Shown here: positions 38,260 to 49,287 of the stretch, piece after piece
Position numbering within the stretch: the stretch's first letter is position 1
Layout of the letters: every line of letters begins with the position of its first letter
Origin: Monosporascus cannonballus
Lineage: Eukaryota; Ascomycota; Sordariomycetes; Xylariales
Direction: 5' to 3'
Length of the DNA: 64,000 nucleotides
Assembly: GCA_004154925.1 (NCBI GenBank)
Contig: QJNS01000054.1
Coordinates: 299,728 to 363,727, forward strand
Notes under the pieces: model-generated
The model's database searches: none
The model's input: the letters and a program-made list of their open reading frames with translations, nothing else
Told to the model about the DNA's origin: nothing
Program-made: the position numbers and the translations under genes

Positions 38260-39628
38260 AAATATTCGTTTACTACTTTTGTTCGAAAAATGATAATGCG
38301 ATAATATTAATTATCTTATTTATTTATTTCATTTCTCTCCGTATAATTTAGCAATATTAAATATTTTATATAAATGTATAATGTAATAATAAATGAATTT
38401 ATTTATTTATTATACATCGGATATTTTCTTATGTATAATAAACTGTATATATTTTATCGTATTAATATATAAATTGAAGATAAATATATTCTTTGTAATT
38501 TTAATGTTTTATTTATTATTTATTAAGTCGTAGTATTATTTTTTAACGTTTTCTAAGTTAACTTTTTAATTCGTTATATTTTTCGTTAAATCTTTTGTTG
38601 GGAAAGCCTATATTTGGATTAAGTCCAGATATTATTAATATTTGATTTATTTTTATTAAACATTTATTTTACGTTAATTGGTCGTTTTTTAAAAAAGTTT
38701 ATAATTACTTTATTTTCTGACATTTTAACAATAAATTTAATAATACTGCATTTTATTTTAATTATAATATTTAACATAATATTTATTTTAGCATTAAACT
38801 GTTTCGAACTTTATATTTCTTTTGCACTGTTTTATGCCACATACATAATTTATTTTCTTTATCCTTTCTTAAATAACCAGTTATTACTGATATTTTAAAC
38901 TATATCCTCTTTTTTATGCGGCGTGCTTTTAATTTCTTCTTAGTTTTAATATCTTTGGTCGTTTATATATTTCAGTCTTTGATACTTAAAATCTTTTTAA
39001 TTTTATATTTATTATTAACTTTTAATTTCTTATAAAATATATTAGTTGAAATGTTGCTTTTATTATTAATTTTCTTTAAGTTGGCCATAAACCTCGCAAA
39101 ATGAAAAAATATATTTCGAAATAAATGTTTTTACTATAAATGTAAAATGTGTTGTAATGTTACTTGTTTTTTATCCACCTTTCTAGCTTTATTTTTTTCG
39201 AAATTTCCGTAATTTGAAAAAGAAATCTTGATAATTTGTTTTTGTTAGCCCAAGGATTTCTAAAAAGTATTTTTTTTATTAGTTTAAATTAGTTCTAAAT
39301 ATTTTCTGCAAAAAAAGAATATTATGACAAAAGCTTTTTTCATATATTCGTTTAAGTTCTAAAAACGCAAATATATTTGCGTTCAGGTAAAGATATTTTA
39401 AATAATCTTTTTATTATGAGCTTAAGATTTTTTAGTTATATATTTTGGCATAATAATATAGGTTGAAGTTGGCGTTGTTTGATTTATAAGTTACTATTAT
39501 TATTTTTCGAAGTCCTTTAATTGCTATTTAAAATTATATTATAGTAATGATTTAAATATTTATTAATAATTTAATTAAAAGGATATTATATAAAGCTTCA
39601 ATAGTATATTATAAAATGGGTTGTAATA

Positions 39629-40011
39629 TATAACCGTTAACGATTTAATTAATTTTTAAATATAAATAATACGGATTTATATTAATAATGATGTTTTAAG
39701 ATTTTAAATAATAATATAACTGAATTCGGTTTCTGAATGTTTAAATTATTCGAAATAACTAAGTTGTATTACTAATATATAAGACTTAAAATATAGAAGC
39801 ATAAAGATTTAAATATATTTTTCGTTTTATTAATTTAATATTAATTAATTGATAATTCGATATATTAAGTAATAATTTGAAGATAAATAAGCCGGTTTAC
39901 GGGTTTAATACTAGTATGTTTTTAATCTATTACGGAATCCCACTTATTTAGTCTTTTTAACGGCATTCGTTGTAACTGTTTTTAAAGACCGTATTCTGCT
40001 AGGTTATAATA
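39629..40011 (-). repeat. 5' LTR of element C (right, degraded)
   Basis: The match to the LTR family runs from tataaccgttaacgattt through cggatttatattaat to gaccgtattctgctaggttataata, 383 bp. Confidence 0.6.
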
Positions 40012-41058
40012 AATACAAAATATTTCGTGTATATTATTATATTTCTAAAAAATAAAGTCTTCATTAAAATAATATGTAATAAAAATAAAAAAATTTTTTA
40101 TATCATATATCTTTATTTTTGTAGAGAAAGATTTGACGCATTTATAAATTAGCTTTTAAATATCAATTATGTGAAATATAATTAATATAAGATATATTGT
40201 ATTTTGGGTAAAATGTTTAAAATTAGACAAATATATCCAAATTTATTATACGGTGTAATTCGCTCCATAGCTATTATACTTAAAATATTTGAATATGATA
40301 AATAAGTTTTAGTATTTACGATTACGAATTAAAATATTATATTGTGTGAACTCTAACAAAATTTCTTAAATATACTTTTCAAAGTTATTTTAGTGTAAAC
40401 TTTATTTATGAAAAGAAAACTTTTCAATAGGATTACAAGTATATATAAAATATATTCGATATTATATTCATAATATTCTGATTCTATAGTAATTCTTAAT
40501 ACTCTTTTTATGCAATATGTAAATTATTAAAATTATATTTATTTATTTTTAAGGTACAAGCTTAATGATTAAGTTTTCTTAAATATTTATAATTGTCTTC
40601 TAATTATTTTGAAAACAAAATCTTTATTCTTTTTAAAAGTGCGTAATTTAACTGACAAATTCAGTTTAATTCAAAATATCTTGTGAAAAGATATTGTTGT
40701 ATTTTTGATGTTTTTAAAAGAATTTAAAACAAATTACATAATTTCTATTTATTTACTAATAAGTCTAAAAGAGACTTAATTCTTTTAAATATAGTAGTAT
40801 TATTTAGTAAAGGTTTATATAGCTTAACAAATAAAAGTTTTAGTTAGTTAATAAATTTTAATCGCCCGGATTTATATTACGAACAACGGTTAAAATTTAT
40901 AAGTTTTTCTAGGTTTCTTTTATCTTATATTGTGCTCAAATACCGCAATTTAAACTAATTATATTCTAAATTCTTTTATATTCGAAAATTCATTTTGATC
41001 AATATTATTTAACTCTGGCAAAATCGAAAACGCTTAAAATCCTATCCTGACTGTTTTC
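40012..41058. other. AT-rich DNA, with a possible LTR scrap
   Basis: No gene. The stretch at about 40830-40950 (agttagttaataaattttaatcgcccggatttatatta, in two parts) vaguely resembles the left part of the minus-oriented LTRs and may be an older LTR fragment into which element G inserted. The similarity is too weak to be sure. Confidence 0.35.
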
Positions 41059-41450
41059 TATTATAACCTATTAGGCTTAGCTGCTACAAGAACTATAGAG
41101 ATGTTTAAAAGCTTAACCTCGAGTGGGCCCGGAATTATGTAACTAGCTCCATTACCTTTGTTTAATTTATTAATTAAAGGATTTTACGTATCTAAAATCT
41201 TAAAATAACTGAAAAGACTCAAAAGATTGAATACATAAAATACCGTTGAACTAGTTTAAAGGGTACAAACTAAAAGTAAAATATATGCGTTTATTAAATC
41301 TATAATTTAATTAATATCAACTTGTAATATAACTTAATTATTATAAGTCATAAATTTTTAAACAATAAAACCGTAAATGTTTAAACAAAATTATTACCTA
41401 GTTTATCGACATTTAATATCTAAATCATTGTAGAAATTTTAATCGAAAAC
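41059..41450 (+). repeat. 5' LTR of element G (approximate)
   Basis: Starts near tattataacctattagg. It holds a less AT-rich patch (ctcgagtgggcccggaat) that corresponds to the 'ggggccccgacc' region of the H-type LTR. The right end is uncertain. Confidence 0.5.
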
Positions 41451-41499
41451 TAAAAAGATTAACAACTACGTATAATAATTTACAATTTAAAAGCAATTT

Positions 41500-44400
41500 A
41501 ATTTAAGGTAAATGAATATTTCGAAATTCAAAACGGCGGAATTTTACTGATAAAACGAAAACTAAAATATTTTAAGCATTTTCACCTAGATTCGAATTTA
41601 TTTTAAATTTTAAAGTTTAAACGAAATATCCGATAAAATATTTATCGTTATAATCCTTTTATACGAAATATATTAACTTAATTCAGATTCGTTATAGCAA
41701 TCGCCAGAAATAAAATTAAGCAGCAAATAATAATTAAAAAGATTTCCTATCATATTATGATGAAAAAAAAACTAAAATTGTATTTTAAAAATTCGAACAA
41801 TAAAAGTACTATTACACGTCAAACTTTATATCTGCGATAAACAAGATTTAATTTCGAATTGTGTAATTATATTTGAAGATTTTGGAGTTTAAATAAAAGA
41901 AACCGATAAACAAATCAGGCCTTAATAGATATATTTTAAAACGAATGCAAAAAGGAAGTAGAAGAGAAATTACAAAATTATTTCGCTAACCTACATTAAA
42001 TAAATATATTTCGGAACTTGTTAATATAGACAAAAAATAATTTAAGCGCTGTAGGAGAAATCTATATTATAAAGGAAAACAATTCTTTGATTAATTAATC
42101 GAAACAATAAAATACGTTAATTACTTTCTGTATTATAACGTTAAAATCTATAAAAGACGAAACGGTTTAACGTAAAAATAAAAATCAAATTAAATAGTAT
42201 AATTGTATTGAAATCGGATATTTCAAAATTATTTATAAAACCTTTAATAATAAGGTCATTAAATTTGTATTCTAAAGAAATTAAGTAACGTAAATAAAGA
42301 TCTATTATATAAATATTACTAAGGTATTAATATATTTCAAGTTTAATATATGTGTACATAATTACTAAAAAGAAATACGCCGAAAAATAAAAGAATGTTA
42401 GAGAATTAATCGATAAAACGGTTCAAATTTTTAAAAAATAGCTTTAGGAAATAATTGAAAAATATTAGCAATGAAAGAAAAAAGTTTATACTAGAATCTT
42501 AAACGAATACGACAAAATATACGTTATACATTACGGACGACGAAAACATCGTCTGTATAAGGTTTAAAGGAAAATCTATTTATTAAGGTATTATAGCTAT
42601 ATAAAAAAAATTTATTTTTTTATTTAAACTGAAGTTAACAAAATAAAAAAGGAATATTATCGATAATTAAGAATTACTTAAGTAATAAAAGAAAAATAAT
42701 AAACGATTAATTGTCGAAATCTAATTTAAAAGAAACTTCGTATTTCCAAGAAAAGAAAATCTTTTTATTGATGCAATTATAATAACTGTTAATTCGTAAA
42801 AATATTAAATTAGTATACCGTAACTGTTTGTATTAAATGATTATTACGGATTTGTATTTCCAGTTCTAACTTGCTGTAAATTCTCAATAAAATAAATAAG
42901 TATTAAAAGAAATCCGATATATCGTTCGAAAGATTTATTCCAGGAATTAGAACCTATAATACTATAAGAAAATAAAATATATTATACAGGAATACTACTT
43001 ATAAAATAAATTTAGGAATTATAAGAAGTTCAAAAGAAGTAATATAATTTAAAGTGTAAGTATGTCGATAAAAAGCATAAATGCAACAGCTTAAGATATT
43101 ATATATAAAAATATAAATGGGATTTAAGAAATTCCAAACACAAGTGAAGAAAACATAGTTATAAAAAACCTATAAAATACCAAATACGAAATGTTAAAAT
43201 TCCGTTTATAATAACGAAGTAATTAAATATAAAATTAATTAGTTACAAGTTTTTATTAAGAAGTAATACCAAACAGTCAATTTTGTTATCGGTTTTGTTG
43301 AAAATTACGATAGAATTTTAACAAGAACTATAAATACATTAATATTGAAATTTTATTAATACAAAAGTAAATCAAATACGATTAACTTCGATCTTTATTA
43401 GTTAATATAATATAGAAAAAAACAGTTTTCAATTGACGATCGAAAATAACTATAAGTGTAGGAATAAAGATTTAACCAATACTCTAATATTTAAAATATA
43501 GAATTAAAAAATATATATGAAAGAAAAATTCACTATAACGTTATTAATATTAAAATGAATTTTAAGAAATTAAATAACGATTTATATCTATAATCAGAAA
43601 GATTACAAAAACAAATTAATATGTTATTATAATATTATAGAAATTGACAAAGCCTTTGAAATCTGAAATACGAAAATGTTAAAATATAATAAATAAAATT
43701 AAGAAATAATTTTTAAAAACGTTTATTAACGAAGTTCAATTTGATTTATAATCGTAATAAGAATAAATCACCCTCTTTTAAAACAATCGATAAAGGATTA
43801 AAGGATAAAAGATAAATATTATCGTCCAAAGCTTTTATAAAGTATTTCATATTTCCCAAATTTAATAAGAATGAGAAATCACAATTTACAATCAATTATC
43901 GATTTTATAATTATACGCTAATTCAAAATCGAATTTTATTATTCGTACTTATTAAACTTAAAATTCGTTTAACAGAGGAATATGTTTTTAATTAAAATAA
44001 AAATAGGAAGAGAAAACTAACTTTAAAATAAAAATAAAAGTAGTTTATATAAGTATTTATATTAATATAATTTGCGAAGGCGATAGTAAAAATTAAATAA
44101 ATAATAAAATTTATATTACGAAAGCATCTTTATATATTTTATAGTATATTACTTCAACGGTATTTCTTTATTTGGAATCCAAAAGTTATACGTGAATTAT
44201 ATTTAAAAATGTTTCTAAACTTTACAATCAAAAAACAAAATATTAAAATTATATCAATATCTCGGAATATATTTATTTAAAAAGTAAAATTTATTAAATA
44301 TAATTAAAGAAATACCAGTATTTTTGAACTTCGTCATATTTAATATAACTCTTACTCAAACATTTAATAAAAGTATTATATTTACTATTATCGTTATTAA

Positions 44401-46160
44401 AAGAATTTAAATAAACGTTGCATTTTATATAACCGTAAACAGATCTAACAATATAATTATTAAGGAATTAATATTAATTATATGTACTGTAATACGTCTT
44501 ATGAAACCCAAAACCGATATGTTGGATAAAAATCGTAAACCTAATAATTCAATAATGATGTAATTAAAGCAAGTTATACCATATTATGGTTTTTAAAATA
44601 AATTAAAAGCAACAAAATTTAATTAAAGGGTTTTAGGTAAATAATATATAGTTATTATAAATATTTTTCGAAACTTTAAAAATATTTCTTTAAAATAAAC
44701 CTTTATAAAATCAAACCTTTTGCGAATTACTAAAGTTTTATTGGTATTACAATAACAAAAGAACTTGACACTATAATAATTAAAACGTATATAAAAATTA
44801 ACATATTTCGTTTTGCGTTATTTTTCAAAAACATATTTTAAGAAAATGAAGTAAAATTATTAAATAACTAACTTAACTTCGAAAGAAATTAATTAAAATT
44901 AAGCATGTAATTTTCGAAGTTACTTTAAAACTATATTTATATTTATATCAAATTACGATAATAAGAATTACACTTTAAAACGTATACAAAAATATAAAAG
45001 ATATAATAATGATTTATTCGAAATTAAAAGTTAAAGAAAGTAATAAATTTCAGACAAAAATCAGATAAACTAAATATATCATATATACAAATATTAATTA
45101 CATAAATACTTGCAGATTTATAATGGCTTATAATGATTTTAATAGATTTCTTATTTTCTTAAAATAAAAATAATTAATTTACAAAGAACGATAATAATAT
45201 AATCTTTATAATGAAGTAAAAACGAAACGATATCGAGCTTACTAAAATTATAACTATTATATATGTTATTACTAACCATTTTTATGTGAAAACTTAATAT
45301 TAAACATGTATGAAAATTATATTTTTTCGATAGCGTTTCTAATATACGATAATTATTATATAAAGCTATTATCGATAAAGCAATTATACTTCTATTGAAG
45401 TTTTTAAAAAGTTTTATAATATAAAAATATTTAAATTTCAAATTGATTTATATATTTAAATTTTAAATTAAACGGTAAATATAATGATGAAATTAAATAT
45501 TAAAAGTCTACTTACGATAATATTCAAATTACAAATACAATAATAAAATCATAGGAATTCTTAAGGGGATTATTTTTTAATATTAGTATTTAAAAATATT
45601 AAACCTATGCTAAAAATTATGAATTTTGTTATTTAATAAAATATTTATAGCATGATATCAATTAAGTTTATTAAACTTAAAATAATATTTGTGTTGGCAT
45701 AATTTAAATAACGATATTGAAATATCAAAACAGAATTAAAATTCGTGCGTGACTAAATATATAAATATTATAATTAAGATATAGTCAAAAGAATTAACTT
45801 TGAAAAAACAAATAATTCAATTAGCTGCAAACAATATTTAAATTAAACGACATAATAAATAATTTAATTTTAAATACATTGGAATAATATTAAAGCGCCA
45901 GAAAGTCTTAAACAATAATTACAGATTTAAAAACTATAAAATGACAATACATTTAATCTTATTTTTATATTTTTATACGGATTAATAACGAATAGTATTA
46001 AAATCTATACGAAATTTAGCAACGCAAAAATGGAAAATAAAATTCAATGTGAAATGAAAATCGTTAATATATAAAAGAAAACGAATTTACCTAGTATTTT
46101 ATTAAGTGAAAAAAGTATTTAAATTTCGAAAATATTTGAAAACAGATAAAAAATCTTAAA
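41500..46160 (+). pseudogene. gag-pol of element G, RIP-broken
   Basis: The plus strand keeps an RT block near 43855-43950 (FPKFNKNEKSQFTINYRF), matching the K.NGKLR..VDYR region of Gypsy RTs. The active-site region is at 44113-44180, where VYYFNGISLF stands for the VYxDDILIF motif, with YFNG at 44150-44161. A chromodomain at 46030-46145 aligns base for base with that of element A (cgaatttacctagtatttta, aaatttcgaaaatatttgaa). Gag and integrase are present by position only. Stops are very frequent. Confidence 0.65.
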
Positions 46161-46187
46161 AATACATAGCCCGTTAACCTTTCAGCT

Positions 46188-46258
46188 CCGCCGAATCGTA
46201 GTTCTAGCGAGCATAATATTTATTATAGTCGAAGCTCATTGACAACTATGTATGATTC
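46188..46258. repeat. Imperfect inverted repeat in a GC-richer patch
   Basis: The arms are gccgaatcgtagtt and aactatgtatgattcggc, enclosing gagc…gctc and a TA-rich loop. The patch 46165-46275 is clearly less AT-rich than all DNA around it and sits just after the chromodomain of G, where A and H have the end of the antisense ORF. It could be a small insertion, a MITE-like scrap or a preserved structural sequence. Confidence 0.4.
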
Positions 46259-47082
46259 GGCTTTAAAGTCAGGCGTTATAATATTAAGATATAAGTAATT
46301 TTAATTATAAAAGGTATAAAGTCATTATCGTATTAAAAGATATTAAATACAATATCTATTAAACAAATTATATTACATAATAATTTTCTATATAGTTGGC
46401 TTAATTTGGAAATCATAGCTTAAGTCTAAATATATTTTATATAAACTGTTAATATTTATTAAAAAGGTTTTATTAATAATAATAATAATATTTTAATCAC
46501 TAACCACTTAATTAGCAAAGTCGCAATCGAGTTAAGTAATAAATATAATTATTATTTTTAATTGTTATTATTTTTAAGTAAAACACTCTTTTTATAATTT
46601 TAAATCTCATATATTTTAACCGAATATTTCGGTATTATGATAACGAAAAAACTTTTGCTTTATTTACGTAAACGATTTAAACCACGAAATAATTTAATTA
46701 AATATTAATCAACCTTAGAAAGGCTTTGTATCTTACGTATCTTTTTAACTTGACGTAGTTGTTTTCAACCATATATTGTTTGTATTCCAATTTCGCAATA
46801 TTTAAAAAGTTACAAATACCTTTATACTTAGTAAAACGCGTATATTTGCCTGAATTATGCTACGTTTTATAAATCTGATTTTCGAATGTATATCGATAAT
46901 ATTAACAGTTAAACGATGTAATAAAGCTAAATAATAACATGCTTTTTAAAAAGGTTAGAATATTAATATTCTTACGAGAACGAATTTTCTTAATACAATC
47001 CGACATAGTAAATATAACATTAGTTATTTTACTTAATTAAACGACACTTTAATTTTTGAAAACACAGAACCTTTAATAAATC

Positions 47083-47490
47083 GTTTTATAACTTAATAGA
47101 TTTAGTTATTATAAAAACATTTTAAGCGTTCTTTTTTTTTAAAAAAGGGTAATTTTACTAAAACTGGGAATTAGTAACTGACTTTATGTATTTAACTTCA
47201 TGTATTAATTAAAAAACTGTAAATTTATGAAACTTTAAAATAACTTAAAAGATTTAAAAGCTTTAATAAAGAAAATATCGTTAGCTCAGTATGAACAGTT
47301 TAAGCCGCATATAAAATATATACGTTCGCGCACTTAATAATTTAAAATATATTAATTTATAATTTCATTTCATTACTGAAATTACTATTAATATTAAAAC
47401 ACGTGATTTAATTATTTAATTATTTAATCCTCTAAAATACTTCGATAAACATAAATTCGTAAACTTGAATATTTATAATTATATAGATTG
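47083..47490 (+). repeat. 3' LTR of element G (approximate)
   Basis: Starts near gttttataacttaatag and follows the order of blocks of 41059-41450. The end is placed after cgtaaacttgaatatttataa by analogy with the family and is uncertain. Confidence 0.5.
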
Positions 47491-48213
47491 GACTTAATAT
47501 ATTTTCTTAAATTAATACGTATTTAAAAAGAATATTATTATATAAATTATATATAAATATAAGATATAGTTTTCAATTTAAGCTATTTATATAAACCTTG
47601 ATTATATAATATATTCTATTTAATAAATATTATATTATGTATTTTTAAGCATATTAATTACTTTATAGTATTTATGAGTATAATAAACTATGTTTTAATT
47701 TTATAAAGCTTTGTTTTAGAGCTAAAAACGTAATTATCTATAAATCTAACCATAGTAAATCTTATACCAATGAGTTAATGCGGTAAAATCGAAAATTTAA
47801 GTTTTAAGTAGTAAACGTTAAGAATAAACTTTAAGAGTAAACCGTAAGAATAAGCCTTAAAAGTAAACCTTAAGTACGCATAAAAGGCTTTGCGAACTTT
47901 CGCCCGTTTTACGACTGAATCGTTCTACAGCAACTTCTCCAGTTACTATTAACTAAAACACTATACCGCAAAATTCCGAATATATAATATCGATAATCCA
48001 TTTTGGTAAAATCTCTAACCAAACCGTTTTGTTTACGATAATTAAATCTTATAAAGTTATCTAGCAAGCAAAACCGTTCAGATTTATAACATTATTATAA
48101 AAGTATATATATTTTTTTTATATCTAAACTTAATATAATTAATTTGATAATCAATATAATTTTAAAGTTTTATATTTTATAAACCTTTAAGATTTACGAC
48201 AGAAGTAATATTG
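47491..48213. other. AT-rich spacer between elements G and I
   Basis: No gene. It contains the 13-bp tandem repeat described separately and a less AT-rich pocket at 47885-47960 (gaactttcgcccgttttacg) without a recognised partner. Confidence 0.5.
47804..47876 (+). repeat. 13-bp tandem repeat, about 5 units
   Basis: Units read taagaataaactt, taagagtaaaccg, taagaataagcct, taaaagtaaacct, with an imperfect first unit (taagtagtaaacgt). The differences between units are mostly C/T and A/G. Confidence 0.6.
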
Positions 48214-48218
48214 CTAAT

Positions 48219-48598
48219 TGTGTGGACTAAGCGGTTTATCCAAGTATTAAGCCTAAGTCGTACGAGTTTATATTAGCAGAAGTTTAATAGGAATCCAAGC
48301 AATAATATAGTAACCTATTACGTTATGTAATACTAAAGACGTTTTAAGTAACGAATTATTATTACAAACTAAAGCTATTTAAATTATAGAAAAATAAGGG
48401 TATATATTTTTTAGTTTCGAAATTATTCCATTTTGTTTAGTATATATTTATTGAATAAACCGCTCAATATTATTTAGCTAAGCAATAAACTTAATAATAC
48501 TGAACAAACCTCAGCTAAATATTTAATTACGTAATTCGGAATGATTTCACAATTTTGGCCCGACCGTTCTTTAAGCTAGAGCTAATTAGGTCGTAAAA
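48219..48598 (-). repeat. 3' LTR of element I (left)
   Basis: From tgtgtggactaagcgg to taggtcgtaaaa; shares cgtacgagtttatattagcag with the other LTRs. Confidence 0.82.
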
Positions 48599-48839
48599 CG
48601 ATCTCTTTTTTTCCAAAATCTTGTCTTTAAAATTTAGTTTTCTCATTCAATAAATGCTTTGCGCCTTTTAAAATATCGGGTCGTATTACTAAAAATCGTT
48701 ACCAGGATTCTTTTTCTATTGTTCGTCGCCAAAACGTATTACTTTTTTTCAACGAATTCGGTTTTGAAAATATGCTGAATTCTTTATATTTTTCCGAATG
48801 TGAGATATAAGAAATAATAAAAAAGAATTTCCAAATATA

Positions 48840-49287
48840 AGGGCTACGTTATGTCTAATTATCCTTACGACGAAACAGGTATTCCTTTTTCTCTCCCAGA
48901 AAATATTCGTATCGAAAATTAACGATTAGAATGAAAGAAAATATTTGTAGAAAAGCGCTTCTTAGAATTGCAAAAACATTATTAATAAAAAATGAACTAC
49001 ATTATTGCGCGATTAATTCGTCTTGAAAAAATGAAATCGTTCTTTTTTTTAAAGGTATAAAAATAATATAACGGGAATTGCAATTATTAGAAAAACTAGA
49101 GGAATAAAACCGGCAAAAATAGGCTACGGCTAAGGTCTTTATAGCTATATTAATTTTTTCTGCCGGTCCAAATAACCTGCCTACAATTAAGAAAACCAAT
49201 TAATCTATATCTAGTAACCTTATTAAAGATACGTCTATTTTCGGCGCCGCTAATAAAATTTCTTTAATCTAAGTTAGATATTTATAA
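48840..49287 (+). pseudogene. Antisense ORF of element I
   Basis: The plus strand reads, opposite pol and next to the 3' LTR, a charged helical part (IFVEKRFLELQKHY, MNYIIARLIRLEKMKSFF), then after a frame slip in the T-run at 49041-49050 RELQLLEKLEE, ATAKVFIAILIFSAG and the C-terminal words GAANKISLI and VRYL with a stop at 49285-49287. The C-terminus lines up with KSSLIGVRR of H. The in-frame stops (for example TAA at 49270) fit former CAA/CAG codons. The stretch 49002-49199 is also open on the minus strand, but that is the overlap or shadow side. Function unknown. Confidence 0.55.

Larger units (their letters stand above)
26354..39628 (-). pseudogene. gag-pol remnant of element C
   Basis: Only landmarks survive, in order on the minus strand. 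The stretch at 29145-29205 aligns with the RT active-site region of D (…caaagaatatcg…ggtatttccgtaata…). Protein-like islands with few stops remain around 28.4-28.6 kb. Everything is interrupted by stops, by the TRIM insertion and by element D, whose insertion lies about 1.36 kb from the 5' LTR, hence in gag. A plus-strand remnant of the antisense ORF may lie at 26.5-26.9 kb (NKLLRNRKPSL, KKPNYQKS) but is too decayed to call. Confidence 0.45.
26008..40011 (-). mobile_element. Old LTR retrotransposon C, split by a TRIM and element D
   Basis: Degraded LTRs in minus orientation lie at 26008-26353 and 39629-40011. Both end ggttataata with the preceding 'accgtattct' block. The interior on the minus strand aligns by landmarks with element D, for example an RT region at 29145-29205. 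Two younger elements sit inside it: a TRIM-like element (30290-31018) and element D (31545-38259, with target copy). Without them C is about 6.55 kb, like its relatives. No exact target duplication was found (aataa on the left, aatac on the right). It is the most decayed of the nested hosts. Confidence 0.7.
41059..47490 (+). mobile_element. Old Gypsy-type LTR retrotransposon G
   Basis: Two related direct repeats lie at about 41059-41450 and 47083-47490. Landmarks shared are ttataacctattaggcttag / tttataacttaatagattta, then gaattatgtaact / gaattagtaact, then aaataacttaaaagattt-like words. The plus-strand interior has RT (about 43850-44180) and a chromodomain (about 46030-46145) in the same order as in element A. 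The LTR ends and target duplication are not sharp; the coordinates are good to some tens of bases. It is among the most decayed elements in the window. Confidence 0.65.
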
